Origin: Azophilus sp965214305
GTDB taxonomy: Bacteria; Pseudomonadota; Gammaproteobacteria; Pseudomonadales; Azotimanducaceae
Length of the DNA stretch: 64,000 bases
Assembly (NCBI GenBank): GCA_965214305.1
Contig: OZ243949.1
Location: forward strand, 868,001 to 932,000
Direction of reading: 5' to 3'
In this document: positions 42,908 through 51,750 of the stretch, in pieces
Layout: each line of letters begins with the position of its first letter
Numbering within the stretch: position 1 is the first letter of the stretch
The notes under the pieces: model-generated
Databases searched by the model: none
What the model saw: only the letters and a program-made list of their open reading frames with translations
What the model was told of the DNA's origin: nothing
Position numbers and translations under genes: made by a program

Positions 42908-43632
42908 TGCCCGTTCTGGAAGCACAGCGGCTACGCAAGGAGTATCGCACCCGGCTCGCCGTGGAAAACGTGAGCCTGAGGGTGCAAAGCGGTGAAATCG
43001 TCGGGTTGCTCGGGCCAAACGGCGCTGGTAAAACCACTTGCTTCTACATGATCGTCGGGCTACTGAAATCCGCGGGCGGCACCATCACCCTGGACGGCCA
43101 AGACCTCTCCAAAGCACCCATGCATCGGCGCGCCCGTGCCGGTATTGGCTACCTGCCGCAAGAGGCCAGCGTCTTTCGGAAACTCTCCGCGGAAGACAAT
43201 TTGCGTGCCATTCTCGAACTGCGCCGCGACCTCAACCGCAAGGCGCAAGCGCGGGCACTCGAACAATTACTCGACGAATTCAATCTACACAGTGTGCGCA
43301 AGTTGCTTGGCGAGCGGCTTTCGGGTGGCGAGCGCCGTCGCGTCGAAATCGCCCGGGCGCTGGCCGGCAGCCCCAAGTTCATACTGCTCGACGAACCCTT
43401 TGCCGGTGTTGACCCCATCTCCGTGGGAGACATCAAACAGGAGATGCGCGACCTCGCCGCCCGGAATATCGGGGTGCTGATTACCGACCACAATGTACGG
43501 GACACGCTCGACATCTGCGACCGCGCCTATATCGTCAACGATGGACACATCATTGCGGAGGGCAACGCTGAGGCCATTTTGGCCAACGAAACCGTCCGCA
43601 ACGTCTATCTTGGCGAGGGGTTTCAACTCTGA
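42907..43632 (+). CDS. lptB: LPS export ATPase LptB
   Basis: A 241-residue ABC ATPase with Walker A GPNGAGKTTCFYM, Q-loop YLPQEASVFRKL, signature LSGGERRRVEIARAL, Walker B FILLDEPFAGVDPI and TDHNVRDTL. It energises LPS extraction by LptFG. Its start overlaps the lptA stop by one base (TGATG). It closes the kdsC-lptCAB set and precedes rpoN, the order typical of Gammaproteobacteria. Confidence 0.97.
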   Translation: MPVLEAQRLRKEYRTRLAVENVSLRVQSGEIVGLLGPNGAGKTTCFYMIVGLLKSAGGTITLDGQDLSKAPMHRRARAGIGYLPQEASVFRKLSAEDNLRAILELRRDLNRKAQARALEQLLDEFNLHSVRKLLGERLSGGERRRVEIARALAGSPKFILLDEPFAGVDPISVGDIKQEMRDLAARNIGVLITDHNVRDTLDICDRAYIVNDGHIIAEGNAEAILANETVRNVYLGEGFQL

Positions 43633-43716
43633 AGCCCATCAATCCGAGGCCCGTGCCGAAGGGACGAACGAGAGCGGATTTACGGACGTGCATGCCTATG
43701 GCGTAGGACGAAGGGT

Positions 43717-43745
43717 GCTAACGGGCCTGAACTTCCCGATATAAT
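43717..43745 (+). promoter_or_regulatory. Candidate sigma-70 promoter upstream of rpoN
   Basis: TATAAT at 43740-43745, 42 bp before the rpoN start. A -35 candidate 17 bp upstream (GCTAAC, 43717-43722) is a poor match, so only the -10 is convincing. Confidence 0.35.
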
Positions 43746-43787
43746 TCCCGGAATCTCCAAACGGCCAGCGCACGTCCTAGCATGGTC

Positions 43788-45296
43788 ATGAAGCCATCCC
43801 TGTCGCTTGGCCTGCGCCAGCAACTGACGATGACCCCGCAATTGCGGCAGGCCATTCGCCTGTTGCAGCTTTCGACCATGGATCTACAACGCGAGATTCA
43901 GGAAGCGCTTGAAAGCAACCCGATGCTGGAAGAGGAAGCCGCAAGCGACGATGCCGGAGTGGCGGCAGAGCGGCCCGACGCGACGATCGACAACCCCGAG
44001 GATGGAGCGCCGCCCGATGCGGATAGCCAGCCGCTTATGGAACCCGAAGCATCCGGCGTGGACATGGAACTGGCCCGAGCCATTCCCGAGGAATTGCCGG
44101 TGGACAGCCATTGGGATGATGTCTTTCAACCCGCCGCGGCGCTCGCGGAACCGGCCACCGGCACCCGCGGCGACCCCATGCCCGACATCGACGCCAACAG
44201 CAGCGCCGAGGAAACGCTCAAGGATCACCTGCTCTGGCAACTGAACCTAACGCCACTATCGGACAGCGACCGTCTCATCGCCCTGGCCATCATCGACGCG
44301 GTTAACCCGGACGGCATGCTTGCGGCCGATATCGACGAGTTGCTGGAAAGCTTGGAACCGGAGCTCGGTATCGATACCGAGGATGTCGAACGGGTGTTGG
44401 GGCGCGTACAGCAGTTCGACCCAACCGGGGTCGCGTCCAGGAACCTCGCGGAGTGCCTCGCCCTCCAGCTCGAAGCGCTCGACGCCGCAGTTCCCTGGCG
44501 TAGCCAGGCCCTGGCCCTGGTTCGCGAGCACCTCGTGCCGCTTGCGGCCAAGGATTTTGCTATCCTGGAACGCAAAACCGGGCTCGGCGAGCCGCAACTC
44601 GCCCAGGTCGCCGCACTGATTCAATCGCTCAACCCAAGACCCGGTGCCGCCATTGCGTCCGAACCGGCCGACTACGTTATTCCCGACCTGGTTGTACGCC
44701 GCGAACACAACCGCTGGATGGTGTCTTTGAACCCGGAAGCCACGCCGGCCTTGCGCATCAACCCGAACTACGCCGGTCTGGTGCGGCGCCGGGACAACAG
44801 CGAGCAAAACACCTGGCTCAAGGAACATCTGCAAGAAGCGCGCTGGTTCCTCAAAAGCCTGGAAAGCCGACACGACACCTTGTTGCGGGTGGCGACCTGT
44901 ATCGTCAAGTTCCAGCAGGGATTTCTGGAACGGGGCGAGGAGGCGATGCGCCCGCTGGTGCTCCAAGATGTGGCGGAAGCGGTCGATTTGCATGAATCAA
45001 CCATCTCCCGAGCCACTAACCGCAAATACATGCAAACCCCGCGGGGGCTGTTCGAGTTGAAGTATTTCTTCTCAAGCCATGTGGGCACCACCGACGGCGA
45101 TGAGATCTCAAGCATCGCCATCCGTGCGCTGATCCGTAAGATCACTGGCGGGGAAAACCCCAAAAAACCGTTGAGCGATAACAAAATCGCGGCAATACTG
45201 GCGCAACGAAACATCAATGTCGCGAGGCGTACCGTCGCTAAATACCGTGAGTCGATGTCGATTCCATCCTCGAATCGACGCAAGCGCCTGATGTAG
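43788..45296 (+). CDS. rpoN: RNA polymerase sigma-54 factor
   Basis: A 502-residue sigma-54. Region I is MKPSLSLGLRQQLTMTPQLRQAIRLLQLS, followed by an acidic region II (residues about 50-130). The core-binding domain contains PTGVASRNLAECLALQLE, and the C-terminal part has RPLVLQDVAEAVDLHESTISRATNRKYMQTPRG and the RpoN box ARRTVAKYRE. I chose the second ATG (43788), as E. coli-type RpoN begins MKQGLQL. It controls sigma-54 genes such as those of nitrogen metabolism and cooperates with the PTS-Ntr genes downstream. Confidence 0.98.
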   Translation: MKPSLSLGLRQQLTMTPQLRQAIRLLQLSTMDLQREIQEALESNPMLEEEAASDDAGVAAERPDATIDNPEDGAPPDADSQPLMEPEASGVDMELARAIPEELPVDSHWDDVFQPAAALAEPATGTRGDPMPDIDANSSAEETLKDHLLWQLNLTPLSDSDRLIALAIIDAVNPDGMLAADIDELLESLEPELGIDTEDVERVLGRVQQFDPTGVASRNLAECLALQLEALDAAVPWRSQALALVREHLVPLAAKDFAILERKTGLGEPQLAQVAALIQSLNPRPGAAIASEPADYVIPDLVVRREHNRWMVSLNPEATPALRINPNYAGLVRRRDNSEQNTWLKEHLQEARWFLKSLESRHDTLLRVATCIVKFQQGFLERGEEAMRPLVLQDVAEAVDLHESTISRATNRKYMQTPRGLFELKYFFSSHVGTTDGDEISSIAIRALIRKITGGENPKKPLSDNKIAAILAQRNINVARRTVAKYRESMSIPSSNRRKRLM

Positions 45297-45373
45297 GGCG
45301 GCCAGCGCAGTGGAATGCAAACCCCGCGACCGTTCTCCGCCTGCAACCGCTGTATAAATCAAGGAGATACGCC

Positions 45374-45676
45374 ATGCAACTGAGCATTTCAGGACATCAC
45401 ATCGAGGTCACCCCCGCCCTCAAAAACTATGTCACCGACAAATTGACCCGGCTTGAACGGCACTACGACCAAATCACCAACATGCATGTGGTGTTGAGCG
45501 TGGAGAAGCTTGACCAACGCGCCGAGGCCACCGCCCATGTCAGCGGCGCGGAACTCTTCGCCGATGCCCGATCCGGCGACCTGTACGCCGCCATCGACAT
45601 GCTGGCCGACAAGCTTGATCGTCAGCTCGTCAAACACAAGGAAAAACTGACAGCGCGGCGCCACGGACGCGGCTAG
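45374..45676 (+). CDS. hpf: Ribosome hibernation promoting factor (short HPF)
   Basis: A 100-residue short-type HPF that helps make inactive 100S ribosomes in stationary phase. The fold is LSISGHHIEVTPALKNYVTDKLTRLERHYDQITNMHVVLSV, then ADARSGDLYAAIDMLADKLDRQLVKHKEKL. AAGGAGAT lies at ideal spacing before the ATG. The TAG stop is inside CTAG of a family A tip. Confidence 0.96.
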   Translation: MQLSISGHHIEVTPALKNYVTDKLTRLERHYDQITNMHVVLSVEKLDQRAEATAHVSGAELFADARSGDLYAAIDMLADKLDRQLVKHKEKLTARRHGRG

Positions 45677-45690
45677 GAGCCTGGTGCTCC
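45673..45690 (+). repeat. Family A tip at the hpf stop codon
   Basis: CTAGGAGCCTGGTGCTCC; the tip also forms GGAGC-CTGGT-GCTCC, a 5-bp hairpin, directly after hpf. Only the first ten bases match family A. Confidence 0.45.
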
Positions 45691-45724
45691 ATCAAACGGA
45701 TAATGCCCGAGCGAAATAAATCAG

Positions 45725-46222
45725 ATGATGGAAATTGATGAATTGCTGCCACTGCATTGTGTGCGCCGGGGGGTACGCGCACAAAGCCGTAAAGCCGCAC
45801 TCGACATGGCCGCCGATCTGATCGCCGCATGCCACCAGGGCGTTGTCGCACGGCAATTGTTCGATGCGCTGATGGAACGCGAACGGCTTGGCGGTACCGG
45901 TATCGGTGAGGGGGTTGCCGTACCACACTGCCGCCTGGAATGCGCGGGCTTCATGGCGGCATTGCTGCACCTGGAACAAGCCGTTGATTACGATGCCCAG
46001 GACGGCAAACCGGTGGATCTGGTACTTGCGTTGGTGGTACCAAAGGAGGGCACCGACACACACCTGCAACTGCTGGCCCTGCTCGCCAAGGTGTTCGGGG
46101 ATGCGACAAATCGAGCTCGTCTGCGCCAAACCGAGAGCGCCGGGGCCCTGGCCGCGGCATTCCGCACCGCATTCAAGCGGGCGCAGGAGTCTTCGGCCAC
46201 CACCCCATCACCGCCATCCTAA
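45725..46222 (+). CDS. ptsN: Nitrogen PTS EIIA component PtsN
   Basis: A 165-residue EIIA-Ntr. The phosphorylated His is His68 in VAVPHCRL, preceded by ERERLGGTGIGEG and followed by VDLVLALVVP and HLQLLALLAKVF. EIIA-Ntr receives phosphate from NPr and regulates potassium and nitrogen functions. It lies between hpf and rapZ as usual; rapZ follows 13 bp downstream. Confidence 0.96.
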   Translation: MMEIDELLPLHCVRRGVRAQSRKAALDMAADLIAACHQGVVARQLFDALMERERLGGTGIGEGVAVPHCRLECAGFMAALLHLEQAVDYDAQDGKPVDLVLALVVPKEGTDTHLQLLALLAKVFGDATNRARLRQTESAGALAAAFRTAFKRAQESSATTPSPPS

Positions 46223-46235
46223 GCGACCCTCTGGT

Positions 46236-47096
46236 ATGCAGCTAACCATCATTAGCGGCCGCTCCGGAGCCGGTAAGAGCACGGTGTTGCGCACTCTGGA
46301 GGACGCCGGCTACTACTGCGTGGATAATTTGCCGGTTGACCTCCTGCAAGCGCTGGTACGGCGAGCACTGCGTGTTCCCTCCGCCAAAGACGGCAACATG
46401 GCGGTGGGCATTGATGCCCGCACCTCCGGATTGGAACGGTTCCCGGAGATACTAAGCGCACTCAACGAGGCGGGCCTAAGTTGCGAGCTAATCTACCTGG
46501 ATGCCTCGAACACCTCCTTGGTACGGCGAGCCAGCGAAACCCGCCGCCGTCATCCGCTGACCAACGCCCAGACCGATCTACCCCAATCCATTGAAGCAGA
46601 AGTCGCTCTGCTCGAACAAATTGCCGGTCTCGCCGACTTGCGCATCGACACCAGCGATTTCCTCGCCCAGCAATTGGTCGATACGATCCGCGAACGAGTC
46701 GTCGCCCGCAACCAAACCGGGCTGAGCCTGTTGTTCCGCTCCTTCGGATTCCGTTACGGCGTACCGCCGGATTCGGACATGGTGTTCGATCTGCGCTGCC
46801 TGCCAAACCCCAACTGGGTGCCGAAATTGCGGCCGCTGACCGGCCTTGACGAACCCGTGCGGGCACAGCTTGAGGGCGACGCCGCGGTTCTGGATATGTT
46901 CAACGACATCGCCGGGCACCTGGCAACCTGGCTGCCGCGCCATGCGCACAACAGCCGCGCCTATGTGACGGTAAGCCTCGGCTGCACCGGTGGGCAACAC
47001 CGCAGCGTCTACATGGCGGAGCGGCTTGGGCTGCACTTTGCCAATCATTATGGCAACGTGCTCATCCGCCATCGGGAGCTGGCACGACACCCATGA
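46236..47096 (+). CDS. rapZ: RNase adapter protein RapZ
   Basis: A 286-residue RapZ. P-loop GRSGAGKS (8-15) is followed by LEDAGYYCVDNLPVDLL and the C-terminal RFGYGVPPDSDMVFDLRCLPNPNW-like region and YVTVSLGCTGGQHRSVY. RapZ senses glucosamine-6-phosphate and directs RNase E to GlmZ in E. coli. I chose the ATG at 46236; an open frame extends upstream into ptsN but has no sense there. It overlaps the ptsO start by 4 bp. Confidence 0.97.
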   Translation: MQLTIISGRSGAGKSTVLRTLEDAGYYCVDNLPVDLLQALVRRALRVPSAKDGNMAVGIDARTSGLERFPEILSALNEAGLSCELIYLDASNTSLVRRASETRRRHPLTNAQTDLPQSIEAEVALLEQIAGLADLRIDTSDFLAQQLVDTIRERVVARNQTGLSLLFRSFGFRYGVPPDSDMVFDLRCLPNPNWVPKLRPLTGLDEPVRAQLEGDAAVLDMFNDIAGHLATWLPRHAHNSRAYVTVSLGCTGGQHRSVYMAERLGLHFANHYGNVLIRHRELARHP

Positions 47097-47362
47097 AAAC
47101 AGCCGAGATCAAGCTGGTTAATCGCCTGGGCCTGCACGCGCGCGCCGCCGCCAAGTTGGTCGCCACCACCAAAAAATTCGCCAGCCGGGTCACACTGAAA
47201 AAAGACGGCGCCGTGGCGGACGGCAAGAGCATCATGAACATCCTAATGCTGGCCGCGCCGGTGGGTACCACACTGGCGTTGACTGTGGACGGCGAAGACG
47301 AAGACGAGGCATTTCAAACCATTCAGGCCCTCATCGCCAATCGCTTCGGCGAGGATGACTAA
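47093..47362 (+). CDS. ptsO: Nitrogen PTS phosphocarrier HPr-like protein NPr
   Basis: An 89-residue HPr-fold protein. His15 lies in NRLGLHARAAAKL; KSIMNILMLAAPVGTTL is the second signature, where Ser of bacterial HPr lies. ATGA overlap with rapZ. It passes phosphate from EI-Ntr to PtsN two genes upstream. Confidence 0.95.
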   Translation: MKTAEIKLVNRLGLHARAAAKLVATTKKFASRVTLKKDGAVADGKSIMNILMLAAPVGTTLALTVDGEDEDEAFQTIQALIANRFGEDD

Positions 47363-47380
47363 CCGAGCCCCGCGGCAGCG

Positions 47381-48721
47381 ATGGCGGACTTTCAGGAACG
47401 TTTCAGCAAAGCCCTGCGCTCCTACGGTACCGGCGCGCTCGACGAATCCCGCCACCTTCTGAAATCGCTGCGCCACCGGGAAGTGGCCAATCTGCTTGAA
47501 GCCTCGCCGCCCAAGGTGCGCGAGTTTCTCTGGGATTTGCTGGACGACGAGACCTCGAAGCAAGTGTTGCAACATCTCGGCGAAGATGTGCGCGCCGACT
47601 TTCTCGAAGCAATGGATACCGCACAACTCCTCGCCGCCGCCGACGATCTCGACACCGACGATCTGGTGGACTTTCTCCAAGATCTGCCGGAAACCATTGC
47701 CGGCCGCGTGCTGGACTCGATGAGCAGCACCGACCGGGCGCGGGTGGTGGCGGTGATGTCCTATCCCGAGGACAGCGCTGGCGGTCTGATGAATACCGAC
47801 ACCATTACCGTGCAGCCACGTCACGCCCTTGAAATCGTGCTGCGCTATCTGCGGCTGCGCAAAGACTTGCCGGAAACCACCGACGCGCTCGTGGTGGTAA
47901 ACAGCCGTGACGAATACGTCGGCATGCTGCCGTTGGCGCGCCTGCTGACCTCGGATCCGAGCGTGACCGTGCGCGAAGTGATGGACACCGACGCCCGCGC
48001 CATTCCGGTTGAGGCAAGTGACACCGAGGTGGCCCGGCTCTTCTCAGAGGAAGACCTGGTTTCCGCCCCGGTGGTCGATGCGGACGGCAAATTGCTCGGA
48101 CGCATTACCGTTGACGATGTGGTGGACGTGATTATCGAGGACGCCGACGAAGCGGTGCTCGCCCGCGCCGGTCTCGAACTCGACGAAGACACCTTCGCGC
48201 CCATCGCCAAGGCGATACATCGCCGCACCATCTGGCTCGGCATCAATCTGATTACCGCCTTCGTCGCCGCCGCGGTGATCAATATCTTTGCGGAAACCAT
48301 CGCCAAGGTTGTCGCGCTCGCCGTGCTCATGCCCATCGTTGCCAGCATGGGCGGCATTGCGGGCATCCAAACGCTGACCTTGGTGATTCGCGGCATCGCT
48401 CTCGGTCATGTGCAGCGTGCCAACTTGCTGTGGCTATTGAACCGTGAATTTGCCATCGCCGCGCTCAACGGCTTCTTTTGGGCCTTCCTGGTCGCCGTCT
48501 CGGCCGCCTTCGCCTTCCGTGACCCGATGATCGGCGGGGTGATCGCGGTAGCCATGCTGATCAACATTTTGGTCGCGGCAGTGGCCGGCAGCCTTCTGCC
48601 AAGCCTGCTCAATCGGCTCTCCATCGACCCGGCCATCGCCGGCGGCGTCATCCTCACCACCATCACCGACGTGACGGGATTTTTCGTGTTTCTCGGGCTC
48701 GCGACCTGGGCCTATGCCTAG
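47381..48721 (+). CDS. mgtE: Magnesium transporter MgtE
   Basis: A 446-residue MgtE channel. The N-domain helical repeats (about 20-125) are followed by CBS domains (YPEDSAGGLMNTDTITV, then DLVSAPVVDADGKLLGRITVDDVVDVI). The five-helix pore has MPIVASMGGIAGIQTLTLVIRGIALG and the characteristic NRLSIDPAIAGGVILTTITDVTGFF, with its acidic pore residue. It is 18 bp after ptsO and likely in the same operon; the gap is too short for a magnesium riboswitch. The TAG stop is in a CTAG of family A. Confidence 0.97.
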   Translation: MADFQERFSKALRSYGTGALDESRHLLKSLRHREVANLLEASPPKVREFLWDLLDDETSKQVLQHLGEDVRADFLEAMDTAQLLAAADDLDTDDLVDFLQDLPETIAGRVLDSMSSTDRARVVAVMSYPEDSAGGLMNTDTITVQPRHALEIVLRYLRLRKDLPETTDALVVVNSRDEYVGMLPLARLLTSDPSVTVREVMDTDARAIPVEASDTEVARLFSEEDLVSAPVVDADGKLLGRITVDDVVDVIIEDADEAVLARAGLELDEDTFAPIAKAIHRRTIWLGINLITAFVAAAVINIFAETIAKVVALAVLMPIVASMGGIAGIQTLTLVIRGIALGHVQRANLLWLLNREFAIAALNGFFWAFLVAVSAAFAFRDPMIGGVIAVAMLINILVAAVAGSLLPSLLNRLSIDPAIAGGVILTTITDVTGFFVFLGLATWAYA

Positions 48722-48746
48722 GAACCTCTGCCTTCGGAATGCGCGG
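48718..48746 (+). repeat. Family A tip at the mgtE stop codon
   Basis: CTAGGAACCTCTGCCTTCGGAATGCGCGG matches the left terminus of family A with a few substitutions. It lies between the convergent mgtE and pmbA genes. Confidence 0.6.
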
Positions 48747-48756
48747 ACGCACCGCC

Positions 48757-50109
48757 TTAACCCTCCCCCGCAACCGTCATGCCCCCGATCAACAGGCTGG
48801 GTGCGCGTATATTGCCGCGTCGGTCCACATCATCGCCCAAGGCAACGATATCGCGGTAGACATCTTTCAGGTTCCCGGCAATCGTTAGTTCGTGTACCGG
48901 CTGGCAAATCTCGCCGTTTTCCACCCAAAAGCCGGAGGCACCTCGGGAATAGTCGCCGGTGACGCTGTTGACGCCCTGCCCCATCAGTTCCGTGACATAT
49001 AGACCCCGGCCCATTTCACGCAGCAACGCATCAAACGGCAGCCTGTGCCCGGAGAGGCTGAGGTTGTGTACGCCACCGGCATTGCCTGTCGTGACCAGGC
49101 CGAGCTTACGGGCGGAGTAGGCGGAGAGCGCATAGCTTTGCACAACGCCGGCATCAACGAACGACTTGTCGCGGGTGGCGACGCCATCGCTGTCGAAACC
49201 GGCACTGCCGATGGCACCGGGCAGATGCGGCTGCTCAATGAGCCGCAAGTGGTCACTGGCTACTTGGGTGCCCAAAGCCTCAAGTAGAAAAGACGCCTTG
49301 CGATAGAGTGCGCCGCCGCTGAGGGCACCGATCAGATGGCCGGCCAACGAGGCTGCCATTTGAGCACTGAACAATACCGGATAGCTGCCGGTTGGCACCC
49401 TGCCGGGAGACAGGCGGGCCACAGTGCGCTCGGCGGCGCGGCGCCCAACCGCTTCGGGCGGCTCAAGCAACTCTTGGTTCCGATCGGTTGTGTACCAATA
49501 GTCGCGCTGCATACCCTGTTCGTCCCGGGCGATCAATACGCAACTGATCCCGTAGCGTGTCGCCGAATGGGCACCGACAAAACCGTGCGAATTACCGTAG
49601 ACCCGGCAGGCTTGCTGCGCCTGCACCTCGGTGCCCTCGGAATTGACGATGCGGGGGTCGAAGCCAAGGCCCGCCGCTTCGCAGGCTTTGGCGATTGCCT
49701 CGGCTTGGGCGGTATCCATGGGCAGCGGATGAAAGAGCTCAAGGTCCGGTACCGACCTGGGCATCAGGGCCGCGTCCGCCAGCCCATTGCAGGGGTCGTC
49801 CCGGGTATAGCGGGCGATATCCAAGGCTTTGGTTACCGTTTCAACAATCGCCACCGGACGGCTATCGGAAGTACTGGCCGAGCCCTTGCTATTGCCGACG
49901 TAAACCGTAATGCCGAAGCCTCGGTCTTGATTAAACTCAAGGGTTTCCAGCGCGCCCTTGCGAACACTGACGGCGAGGCCCGCATCCTGGCTGGCGGAGA
50001 CTTCCGCTGCGCTGGCGCCCTGTTTGGCGGCCTCATTGAGAATCGACTCGACGAGCATCTTCAGTTCGCCCTCACGCTCCCGGACATCGATGGTTGCCAA
50101 CTCCGACAT
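48757..50109 (-). CDS. pmbA: TldE/PmbA metalloprotease-like subunit
   Basis: A 450-residue PmbA, partner of TldD. It has VRKGALETLEFNQDRGFGITVYVGNSKGSASTSD, YTRDDPCNGLAD and GFDSDGVATRDKSFVDAGVVQSYALSAYSARKLG. PmbA lacks the HEXXXH zinc motif present in TldD, as expected. The heterodimer degrades unfolded peptides and matures peptides such as microcins or PQQ-related precursors. It lies next to tldD with a 32-bp gap and the same direction; in many genomes the two are apart. Confidence 0.97.
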   Translation of the reverse strand: MSELATIDVREREGELKMLVESILNEAAKQGASAAEVSASQDAGLAVSVRKGALETLEFNQDRGFGITVYVGNSKGSASTSDSRPVAIVETVTKALDIARYTRDDPCNGLADAALMPRSVPDLELFHPLPMDTAQAEAIAKACEAAGLGFDPRIVNSEGTEVQAQQACRVYGNSHGFVGAHSATRYGISCVLIARDEQGMQRDYWYTTDRNQELLEPPEAVGRRAAERTVARLSPGRVPTGSYPVLFSAQMAASLAGHLIGALSGGALYRKASFLLEALGTQVASDHLRLIEQPHLPGAIGSAGFDSDGVATRDKSFVDAGVVQSYALSAYSARKLGLVTTGNAGGVHNLSLSGHRLPFDALLREMGRGLYVTELMGQGVNSVTGDYSRGASGFWVENGEICQPVHELTIAGNLKDVYRDIVALGDDVDRRGNIRAPSLLIGGMTVAGEG

Positions 50110-50141
50110 CAGCTTTTCCGAACCCTGCTCAACATGATGGC

Positions 50142-51608
50142 TCAGGCACCCGTGCCGCCGACGATGATTTCATCGACCTTAAGCGTCGGCAAACCCACGC
50201 CCACGGGTACGGTTTGGCCATCCTTGCCGCAGCTTCCCACACCGTCGTCGAGTTTGAGATCGTTGCCGACCATCGACACCCGGGTCATGACTTCCGGACC
50301 ATTGCCAATCAGGGTGGCACCGCGTATCGGGTGTGTTACCCGCCCCTTTTCAATGAGATAGGCTTCCGTGGCCGAAAAGGTAAAGCGGCCGGAGGTGATA
50401 TCCACCTGCCCGCCACCGAAATTCGCGGCAAACACGCCCTTTTCGCAAGACGCGAGAATCTCCTCCGGGTCCCGGCTACCAGCGCGCATGAAGGTGTTGG
50501 TCATGCGCGGCATCGGCAGGTGGGCATAGGACTGGCGGCGGCCGTTGCCGGTAGGGACGGCGCCCATGAGGCGGGCATTGAGCTTGTCTTGCAAATAACC
50601 CTTGAGCACCCCGTTTTCGATCAAGACGTTCTCGCCGCTGGGGGTGCCTTCGTCGTCGATGGTCAAGGAACCACGCCGGTCGCTCAGCGTACCGTCGTCA
50701 ACCACCGTTACACCGGCGGCGGCCACCCGTTCGCCAATACGGCCCGCGAAGGCGGAACTGCCCTTGCGATTGAAGTCGCCCTCAAGCCCGTGCCCGACGG
50801 CTTCGTGCAACAAAACGCCGGGCCAACCGGGACCGAGCACCACCGTCATAGGGCCAGCGGGTGCATCCCGGGCTTCCAAGTTGACCAGGGCCGAGCGCAC
50901 GGCTTCGCGGGCGAGACGGTCCGCCCAGGCTTGGTTGAAATGATTCAGGCTGCGGCGCCCGCCGCCACCCGCATAGCCGCGTTCGCGCCGCCCATCCTGG
51001 ACAACGATGACGGACAGGTCCATGCGCACCAACGGCCGGATATCGGCGCGGAAAGTGCCGTCGGTGGCCAACACCAGGATGGTGTCGTGATCGGCCACCA
51101 GGCGCACCGTGACCTGGTCCACACGGTTATCGACAAGGCGAGCGGCCCGGTCGGCCCGTTCGAGCAAAGCAACTTTTTCCTCCGCCGATAGGGAGGGAAT
51201 CGGGTCCGTTGACGCATACCGAGGTTCGGCTACTAGCGCTTGTTGTGCCCGCACCCGACCGTTGCCGCCGCTGCGCGCAATAGAGCGGGCCGCCGTCACA
51301 GCCTGAGTCAACCCCGACGCATGGATGTCCTCGACATAGGCAAACCCGGATTTCTCACCGCTGACGGCGCGCACGCCCAAACCGCGATCCAGCGAGAAAC
51401 CGCCGTCCTTGACGATGCCGTCCTCCAGCGACCAACTCTCTGTGCGGCGATTCTGAAAATACAGTTCGCCGAGGTCGATGCCGCCTCCGACAAGGTTGCC
51501 GAGTTTGGACTCAACGCCGGCGCGGGTGAGTTCAGCCGGCGCCAAAAGTATCTGTTGCGCGGCCTGTACCGGGTCGCTCAACGTCTGTTCTGCCATGGTT
51601 GGTTCCAT
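50142..51608 (-). CDS. tldD: Metalloprotease TldD
   Basis: A 488-residue zinc protease subunit with the catalytic HEAVGHGLEGDFNRKGSSAFAGRIGERVA (HExxxH type), GYAGGGGRRSLNHF and MTNTFMRAGSRDPEEI. It forms a heterodimer with PmbA encoded next. The start may be ATG 51608 or ATG 51596; neither has a strong ribosome site. An AT-rich segment with two direct repeats lies in the 142-bp gap upstream. Confidence 0.97.
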   Translation of the reverse strand: MEPTMAEQTLSDPVQAAQQILLAPAELTRAGVESKLGNLVGGGIDLGELYFQNRRTESWSLEDGIVKDGGFSLDRGLGVRAVSGEKSGFAYVEDIHASGLTQAVTAARSIARSGGNGRVRAQQALVAEPRYASTDPIPSLSAEEKVALLERADRAARLVDNRVDQVTVRLVADHDTILVLATDGTFRADIRPLVRMDLSVIVVQDGRRERGYAGGGGRRSLNHFNQAWADRLAREAVRSALVNLEARDAPAGPMTVVLGPGWPGVLLHEAVGHGLEGDFNRKGSSAFAGRIGERVAAAGVTVVDDGTLSDRRGSLTIDDEGTPSGENVLIENGVLKGYLQDKLNARLMGAVPTGNGRRQSYAHLPMPRMTNTFMRAGSRDPEEILASCEKGVFAANFGGGQVDITSGRFTFSATEAYLIEKGRVTHPIRGATLIGNGPEVMTRVSMVGNDLKLDDGVGSCGKDGQTVPVGVGLPTLKVDEIIVGGTGA

Positions 51609-51634
51609 CTATCCATTGTTTGAGCATGTTAAAG

Positions 51635-51738
51635 AAAAGGGAGTTATATATTTGATTCCCAAGACCACAACAAATTGTGACAAGCGGCTTTTATGAGCAC
51701 AACGTCTAGTGGAAAATGGAGTTAAGTATATAAATCCT
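51635..51738 (-). promoter_or_regulatory. AT-rich upstream region of tldD with two similar 26-bp units
   Basis: AAAAGGGAGTTATATATTTG (51635 onward) and AAAATGGAGTTAAGTATATA (51713 onward) are copies 78 bp apart with 19 of 26 positions matching. TATATAAC on the reverse strand could serve as a -10 box for tldD. The AT content contrasts with the GC-rich surroundings. Confidence 0.4.
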
Positions 51739-51750
51739 AAAGAAAAAGAC

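Noticed and set aside
45888..46235. N-terminal extension of RapZ overlapping ptsN
   Set aside because: The P-loop that begins RapZ is at 46236 and the upstream part is an out-of-frame reading of ptsN.
47363..47380. Possible magnesium riboswitch before mgtE
   Set aside because: Only 18 bp separate ptsO from mgtE, too short for an M-box type element.
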